Shown here piece after piece: positions 8,235 to 11,457 of a stretch of DNA of 11,457 nt. The stretch comes from a bacterium (lineage in GTDB: Bacteria > Hydrothermota > UBA3072 > B12-G15), in assembly GCA_003646055.1 (NCBI GenBank), contig QNDZ01000039.1:1-11457 (forward strand), in the 5' to 3' direction. The notes beneath the pieces are model-generated. The model ran no database searches. It had not been told where the DNA came from and saw nothing but the letters and a program-made list of their open reading frames with translations. Every line of letters begins with the position of its first letter. Within the stretch, counting starts at the first letter, position 1. The position numbers and the translations under genes were made by a program.

Positions 8235-8263
8235 ATTATATTTATACAATTTTTATGCCAGAA
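8235..8263 (-). promoter_or_regulatory. Possible promoter of the LVIVD-repeat gene
   Basis: On the minus strand, TATAAT (8240-8235) is a consensus -10. The -35 at 17-bp spacing, TTCTGG (8263-8258), is poor. The expected start near 8228 gives an 11-nt leader beginning at the Shine-Dalgarno, the same geometry as the acylase and Ig-like repeat genes. The region is A+T-rich, so a chance match is possible. Confidence 0.4.
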
Positions 8264-8294
8264 TATTCTGCAAATAAATCTCTGAATATCTGCA
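8261..8294. repeat. Short imperfect direct repeat in divergent intergenic region
   Basis: GAATATTCTGCA (8261-8272) and GAATATCTGCA (8284-8294) differ by one inserted T and sit 23 bases apart. The first copy overlaps a 10-bp perfect palindrome, AGAATATTCT (8260-8269), next to the possible -35 of the LVIVD-repeat gene. It may be a regulator site. Confidence 0.35.
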
Positions 8295-8311
8295 TATTAT
8301 TGGAAAGGCAG

Positions 8312-8327
8312 TGACATCAGCATGTCA
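8312..8327. promoter_or_regulatory. Dyad 1, TGACAT-N4-ATGTCA
   Basis: This is a perfect 6-bp inverted repeat around CAGC, centred about 110 bases before the predicted UPF0210 start site. It has the size of a dimeric regulator site. No known regulator consensus can be assigned with confidence. Confidence 0.4.
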
Positions 8328-8341
8328 AAAATAGGATAAAA

Positions 8342-8360
8342 TGTGACAATGGAAGTCACA
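8342..8360. promoter_or_regulatory. Dyad 2, TGTGAC-N7-GTCACA
   Basis: This perfect 6-bp inverted repeat is centred near -79 of the predicted UPF0210 transcript and 31.5 bp from the centre of dyad 1. It resembles a CRP half-site pair (TGTGA/TCACA), but the spacing is 9 rather than 6, so a CRP call is not justified. A further 6-bp dyad, ACTGGA-N5-TCCAGT (8360-8376), starts at its right end. Confidence 0.4.
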
Positions 8361-8394
8361 CTGGAACAAATCCAGTATGTAGAGAGTCTTATTG

Positions 8395-8423
8395 TTGACA
8401 AACAACCTTTTTAGGTATATAAA
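8395..8423 (+). promoter_or_regulatory. Near-consensus promoter of the UPF0210 gene, likely leaderless
   Basis: A perfect TTGACA (8395-8400), a 17-bp spacer and TATAAA (8418-8423) make this the best promoter in the window. Counting the -10 as -12 to -7 puts +1 at 8430, the A of the ATG. No Shine-Dalgarno would then be present in the RNA. The strength suggests a housekeeping sigma factor and high transcription. Confidence 0.7.
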
Positions 8424-8429
8424 GAGTAA

Positions 8430-9791
8430 ATGTTTTATAGTCAGGAAGAGATACTTGAGACAATCAAAATGTCCGAACTGGAACATTTTGATGTTCGGAC
8501 TGTTACTCTTGGAATATCCCTTCGGGACTGCACATCAAGGGACCCAAAGGAGTTTATGGACAATATCTATAAAAAGATAACCCTATCAGCAAAAAACCTT
8601 GTGAAGACGGCAAGGGAGATTGAACAGGAGTTTGGCATCAAGATAGTTAATAAGAGACTTGCTGTCACACCGATTGCAATCGTTTCAGAGTACTCAAGAG
8701 AGGAAGACTATATTGAGATTGCAAAGACCCTTGACAGGGCTGCCAGGGAGGTTGGTGTAGATTTTCTGGGTGGATTCTCTGCGCTTGTTGAAAAGGGATT
8801 TACAAAAGGTGATTATACATTGATAAATTCAATACCATCTGCCATTGCCAGAACAAAACGTGTTAACTCTTCTGTAAATGTTGCATCCACAAAGGCAGGA
8901 ATAAATATGGATGCAGTAAAGATGCTTGGTGAAACCATCCTGAAACTCGCCTATGAAACAAGGGATGAGGATTCAATCGGATGTGCAAAGTTTGTGGTCT
9001 TTGCAAATGCTGTTCAGGACAACCCATTCATGGCTGGAGCATTCCACGGTGTTGGGGAGCCAGAACTCGTTATCAATGTTGGTATCAGTGGTCCAGGCGT
9101 GGTTCTTGATGTGGTTAAGAAACACAGGGATAAAGACCTGGGAACACTATCAGATATAATAAAGAGGACTGCCTTCAAGATAACCCGTGTGGGTGAACTG
9201 GTTGGTAGAACCGTGGCAACAAGACTCGGCATACCATTCGGTATTGTTGACCTATCACTTGCTCCAACACCTGCTCCAGGGGACAGTGTGGCTGACATTC
9301 TTGAGGCAATGGGGCTTGAAAGAACTGGTGCACCAGGAACAACAGCAGCACTGGCACTTCTCACAGATGCAGTTAAGAAGGGCGGGGCAATGGCAACTTC
9401 CTATGTGGGAGGGCTTTCCGGTGCATTTATACCTGTTTCAGAGGACGCAGGTATGGTGAAGGCTGCCATGGATGGTGCACTCACACTTGAAAAACTTGAA
9501 GCAATGACATCCGTTTGTTCAGTAGGTCTTGATATGGTTATCGTTCCTGGTGATACACCAGCGGAGACCATATCTGCCATAATTGCCGATGAGATTGCAA
9601 TAGGGGTTATAAATTCAAAAACAACCGCTGTGAGAATCATTCCTGCCTATGGAAAGAAGGCAGGGGACATTGTTTCCTATGGAGGACTTTTAGGAGAATC
9701 TGTGGTTATGCCTGTTAACAAATTCCGTGCAACTGATTTCATTTTGAGAGGAGGGAGAATCCCTGCCCCTGTTCAGGGAATGAAAAACTGA
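8430..9791 (+). CDS. UPF0210/DUF711 (PFL-like) family protein
   Basis: This 453-residue soluble cytoplasmic protein belongs to UPF0210 (DUF711), a family of unknown function whose fold resembles pyruvate formate-lyase. Evidence is the N-terminal EEILETIKM (6-14), [12 protein letters not shown] (23-34), the [19 protein letters not shown] region (145-163), [19 protein letters not shown] (205-223), [21 protein letters not shown] (277-297), [15 protein letters not shown] (300-314) and the C-terminal [12 protein letters not shown]. Length is normal. Cysteines are at 34, 185 and 363. I see no classical glycyl-radical motif, so lyase activity should not be assumed. ATG at 8430 is chosen because it opens the conserved N-terminus and an in-frame TAA lies directly before it. 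In Firmicutes this gene often follows a small ACT-domain (UPF0237) gene; here the neighbour is divergent and no such gene is seen. Confidence 0.92.
   Translation: MFYSQEEILETIKMSELEHFDVRTVTLGISLRDCTSRDPKEFMDNIYKKITLSAKNLVKTAREIEQEFGIKIVNKRLAVTPIAIVSEYSREEDYIEIAKTLDRAAREVGVDFLGGFSALVEKGFTKGDYTLINSIPSAIARTKRVNSSVNVASTKAGINMDAVKMLGETILKLAYETRDEDSIGCAKFVVFANAVQDNPFMAGAFHGVGEPELVINVGISGPGVVLDVVKKHRDKDLGTLSDIIKRTAFKITRVGELVGRTVATRLGIPFGIVDLSLAPTPAPGDSVADILEAMGLERTGAPGTTAALALLTDAVKKGGAMATSYVGGLSGAFIPVSEDAGMVKAAMDGALTLEKLEAMTSVCSVGLDMVIVPGDTPAETISAIIADEIAIGVINSKTTAVRIIPAYGKKAGDIVSYGGLLGESVVMPVNKFRATDFILRGGRIPAPVQGMKN
8464..8500 (+). promoter_or_regulatory. Two interleaved, mutually exclusive hairpins in UPF0210 codons 12-24
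   Basis: Stem A pairs TCAAAATG (8464-8471) with CATTTTGA (8484-8491). Stem B pairs GTCCGAAC (8471-8478) with GTTCGGAC (8493-8500). Both are perfect 8-bp stems; they share base 8471 and interleave. The connecting loops (0, 5 and 1 nt) are too short for both to form as a pseudoknot, so they are alternatives. B is richer in G+C and should win. Its right arm uses the Arg codon CGG, uncommon in this gene, which mostly uses AGA/AGG. Confidence 0.45.
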
Positions 9792-9793
9792 AC

Positions 9794-9820
9794 TTGACAT
9801 ATCTGGAAGATGTGTAAAAA
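9794..9820 (+). promoter_or_regulatory. Possible promoter of htrA and the sigma factor gene
   Basis: A perfect TTGACA (9794-9799) starts 3 bases after the UPF0210 stop. The best -10 at allowed spacing is TAAAAA (9815-9820, 15-bp spacer), a weak match. TATTAT at 9822-9827 is a better hexamer but too far from the TTGACA. A start site near 9827-9834 would give a leader of 16-23 nt. Read-through from the UPF0210 promoter is also possible, since no terminator is seen in the 58-base gap. Confidence 0.4.
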
Positions 9821-9849
9821 TTATTATAGAAACAAACAAGGAGGTGAAA

Positions 9850-11370
9850 ATGGGTGATAAAAAAACTGTTGTATTGAGTGCTCTTTTTGTTGCACTTGTT
9901 GCTGTTTTTGCCTTTGGAATTGGACTTATAACTGCAAGTAGTTTCAATATTACAGGAAAGGCGAGTGCGGCTGAGATACAGCCTATCCCCCAGGCAAAGG
10001 TGGATTATTCAAATCCCTTTGTTCAGGTTGTGAAGAACGCAAGGAAGGGTGTGGTATCCATAAAGGGTGAAAGAACCGACTATATAAATGTGTGGTCTCC
10101 ATGGGATGACCTTTTCAATGACCCATTCTTCAGGAAGTTCTTTGGTGGGCCTCCATCACAACCAAGGAAAAGACCCCTTAAAAGGTCATGGCTTGGCTCA
10201 GGGTTCATTGTGAACATTGATGGAGAAAACTATGTTCTTACAAACAACCATGTTGTTGAAGGTGCGCAGAAACTCACAATAACCCTTGACAATGGAGAAA
10301 CCATTGCGGACAGGTATGTTGAACTTGTGGGAAGAGACCCAACAACGGATGTGGCAGTTCTGAAGATAAAGAAAAAGGAAGACTTTCCAGCACTACCTGT
10401 TGGTAATTCTGACAACCTACAGGTGGGTGAATGGGTTATTGCCATAGGAAGCCCATTTGGATTAAGGGGCACAGTAACGGCTGGTGTCGTGAGTGCGAAA
10501 GGAAGGTCTGATATTCCATTGAGGGAGGGATTGATTGTTGAGGACTTTATACAGACAGATGCAGCAATCAATCCCGGGAATTCTGGAGGACCTCTGCTCA
10601 ATATAAAAGGTGAGGTAGTTGGTATAAACACAGCCATTGTGAGCAACACAAACATAGGAATAGGTTTTGCAATACCCATAAACCTTGCAATGGATGTTGC
10701 TAAGTCTTTAATAGAAACAGGAACAGTGGCAAGGGGTTATCTCGGTATCATTCCTCAGGAACTCACAGATGATGTGAAAGAGGCATTAAGAATGAAGAAA
10801 AATCAGTCAGGGGTTGTTGTGGCATATGTTGAAAAGGACAGCCCTGCTGAAAAGGGCGGGCTCAAACCAGGTGATGTGATTGTTAAGTTTAATGGGAAGG
10901 ATGTAACAAATGTCACTCAATTCAGAATCACCGTGGCAACAACCCCTCCTGGTAAGAAGGTGAAGGTGGTTGTTATCCGCGATGGCAAAAGGAAAACACT
11001 TGAGGTGAAACTTGGGGAGAGGCCTGAACTTGCAAAGATGAAAAAGACTGAAAAAGAAAAGGTGGTTGAAGGGGAAGAAGAGTGGCTCGGAATGAAGGTG
11101 GAGTCAATCACTCCATCCATTCTTGAATCACTGGGCATAAAGGAGAAAGAAACTGGGGTGATAGTGTCTGAGGTTGAAGAGGATTCTCCTGCCTATGAAA
11201 AGGGAATAGAACCAGGTGATATTATAAAAAAGGTTGAAAATATTGAAATTCATGATATAACAGACTTTAGAAAGGCAAAAAAGAAGTATGAGCATAGCAG
11301 GAAACCCGTTATCTTCCAGGTTAAGAAGCCTAACGGGGTGTGGAAACTTGTTGCCATAAAAGGAGGCTAA
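9850..11370 (+). CDS. htrA: DegP/HtrA-family periplasmic serine protease (Do)
   Basis: This 506-residue envelope protease/chaperone degrades or holds misfolded exported proteins. A hydrophobic N-terminal segment (about 6-30) is a signal peptide or anchor. A DegP-like LA loop with WSPWDDLFNDPFFRKFFGG (82-100) follows. The trypsin-like domain has the full triad: His134 in TNNHVV, Asp167 in TTDVAVL and Ser245 in GNSGGP. PDZ1 starts near 297 (YLGI) and carries SPAEKGGLKPGDVI; PDZ2 starts near 412 and carries SPAYEKGIEPGDII. Between them is a charged Lys/Glu linker (about 390-410). ATG at 9850 is chosen over GTG at 9844, because that GTG lies inside the Shine-Dalgarno AAGGAGGT (9838-9845). The next gene, a sigma factor, overlaps its stop by one base, so the two are surely co-transcribed and may be translationally coupled. 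Two PDZ domains make it DegP/DegQ-like rather than DegS-like. Confidence 0.95.
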   Translation: MGDKKTVVLSALFVALVAVFAFGIGLITASSFNITGKASAAEIQPIPQAKVDYSNPFVQVVKNARKGVVSIKGERTDYINVWSPWDDLFNDPFFRKFFGGPPSQPRKRPLKRSWLGSGFIVNIDGENYVLTNNHVVEGAQKLTITLDNGETIADRYVELVGRDPTTDVAVLKIKKKEDFPALPVGNSDNLQVGEWVIAIGSPFGLRGTVTAGVVSAKGRSDIPLREGLIVEDFIQTDAAINPGNSGGPLLNIKGEVVGINTAIVSNTNIGIGFAIPINLAMDVAKSLIETGTVARGYLGIIPQELTDDVKEALRMKKNQSGVVVAYVEKDSPAEKGGLKPGDVIVKFNGKDVTNVTQFRITVATTPPGKKVKVVVIRDGKRKTLEVKLGERPELAKMKKTEKEKVVEGEEEWLGMKVESITPSILESLGIKEKETGVIVSEVEEDSPAYEKGIEPGDIIKKVENIEIHDITDFRKAKKKYEHSRKPVIFQVKKPNGVWKLVAIKGG

Positions 11371-11457
11371 TGCCAAGGTTTAATGAAGAAACACTATCAA
11401 TCTACATGAAGGAAATACAGAAATACCCTCTTCTCACAGAGGAAGAGGAAAAGGAAC
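11370..11457 (+). CDS. Sigma-70 family factor (RpoD/SigA-like), N-terminal fragment cut by window end
   Basis: Twenty-nine codons are visible. The segment LSIYMKEIQKYPLLTEEEEKE (residues 9-29) matches sigma region 1.2, known in primary and related group 1-2 factors as L..YL.EIg..pLLt.eEE. The very short stretch before it means that region 1.1 is absent, as in many group 2 or thermophile-type primary factors. The start ATG shares its A with the htrA stop (TAATG). The Shine-Dalgarno AAAGGAGG (11359-11366) lies inside htrA, 3 bases before the ATG, a tight spacing. Whether it is the primary or an alternative sigma factor cannot be told from this fragment. Confidence 0.85.
   Translation, partial: MPRFNEETLSIYMKEIQKYPLLTEEEEKE

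Noticed and set aside
8342..8360. CRP-type binding site
   Set aside because: The TGTGA and TCACA half-sites are separated by 9 bases instead of 6, so only an unassigned dyad is claimed.
8464..8500. H-type pseudoknot
   Set aside because: Stem order fits, but the loop that would cross the 8-bp first stem is only 1 nt, so both stems cannot form together.
9014..9364. Antisense ORF of 116 codons inside the UPF0210 gene
   Set aside because: Low-complexity composition rich in Ser, Pro and Thr, opposite a well conserved gene, with no own promoter or ribosome site; a frame shadow. The same holds for the other minus-strand ORFs at 1646-2161 and 10230-10679.
8430..9791. True pyruvate formate-lyase or glycyl-radical enzyme
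   Set aside because: Only fold similarity is known for the family; no RVSGY-like glycyl radical loop and no adjacent activase gene are visible.
9844..9849. GTG start for htrA
   Set aside because: The GTG is part of the Shine-Dalgarno AAGGAGGTG itself; ATG at 9850 is correctly spaced.

Overview
The window (11,457 bases, A+T-rich, densely coded) looks like the chromosome of an uncultured or thermophilic bacterium related to the FCB group. The best clue is two large secreted proteins that both end in a type IX secretion (T9SS) type A-like sorting domain. This combination, with UPF0210, HtrA and a primary-type sigma factor, fits candidate phyla such as WOR-3/Stahlbacteria, Hydrothermae or Cloacimonadota. 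That placement is inference; no rRNA or marker gene in the window settles it.

Layout. At the left edge, reading rightward, is the 3' part of a gene resembling an M16-family (pitrilysin-like) peptidase, then a full penicillin acylase-family Ntn hydrolase (962-3271) with its own probable promoter. It converges on two leftward genes. The one nearer the centre (8217-6091) encodes a beta-propeller protein of LVIVD-type repeats. The one following it (5995-3353) encodes a protein of about seven Ig-like repeats. Both have signal peptides and T9SS-like tails. A 212-base divergent intergenic region (8218-8429) holds several dyad-symmetric elements. To its right, reading rightward, are a UPF0210/DUF711 (PFL-like) gene (8430-9791), a DegP/HtrA periplasmic protease with two PDZ domains (9850-11370), and the first 29 codons of a sigma-70 factor whose start overlaps the htrA stop by one base.

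Theme. Six of the seven genes are probably exported or envelope proteins, or regulate transcription around them: a peptidase, an amide hydrolase, two surface or secreted proteins, envelope quality control (HtrA) and a sigma factor. UPF0210 has no known physiological role.

Regulation. Probable promoters give very short leaders: about 11-13 nt for the acylase and both secreted-protein genes, with the Shine-Dalgarno at the extreme 5' end. The UPF0210 gene appears leaderless, because a consensus TTGACA-17-TATAAA promoter puts the predicted start site on the A of the ATG. Other points of interest are a hairpin that would hide a ribosome site only in read-through mRNA, interleaved alternative hairpins early in the UPF0210 message, and two dyads spaced 31.5 bp apart. 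I found no CRISPR array, mobile element, tRNA, rRNA or clearly new multi-gene system.
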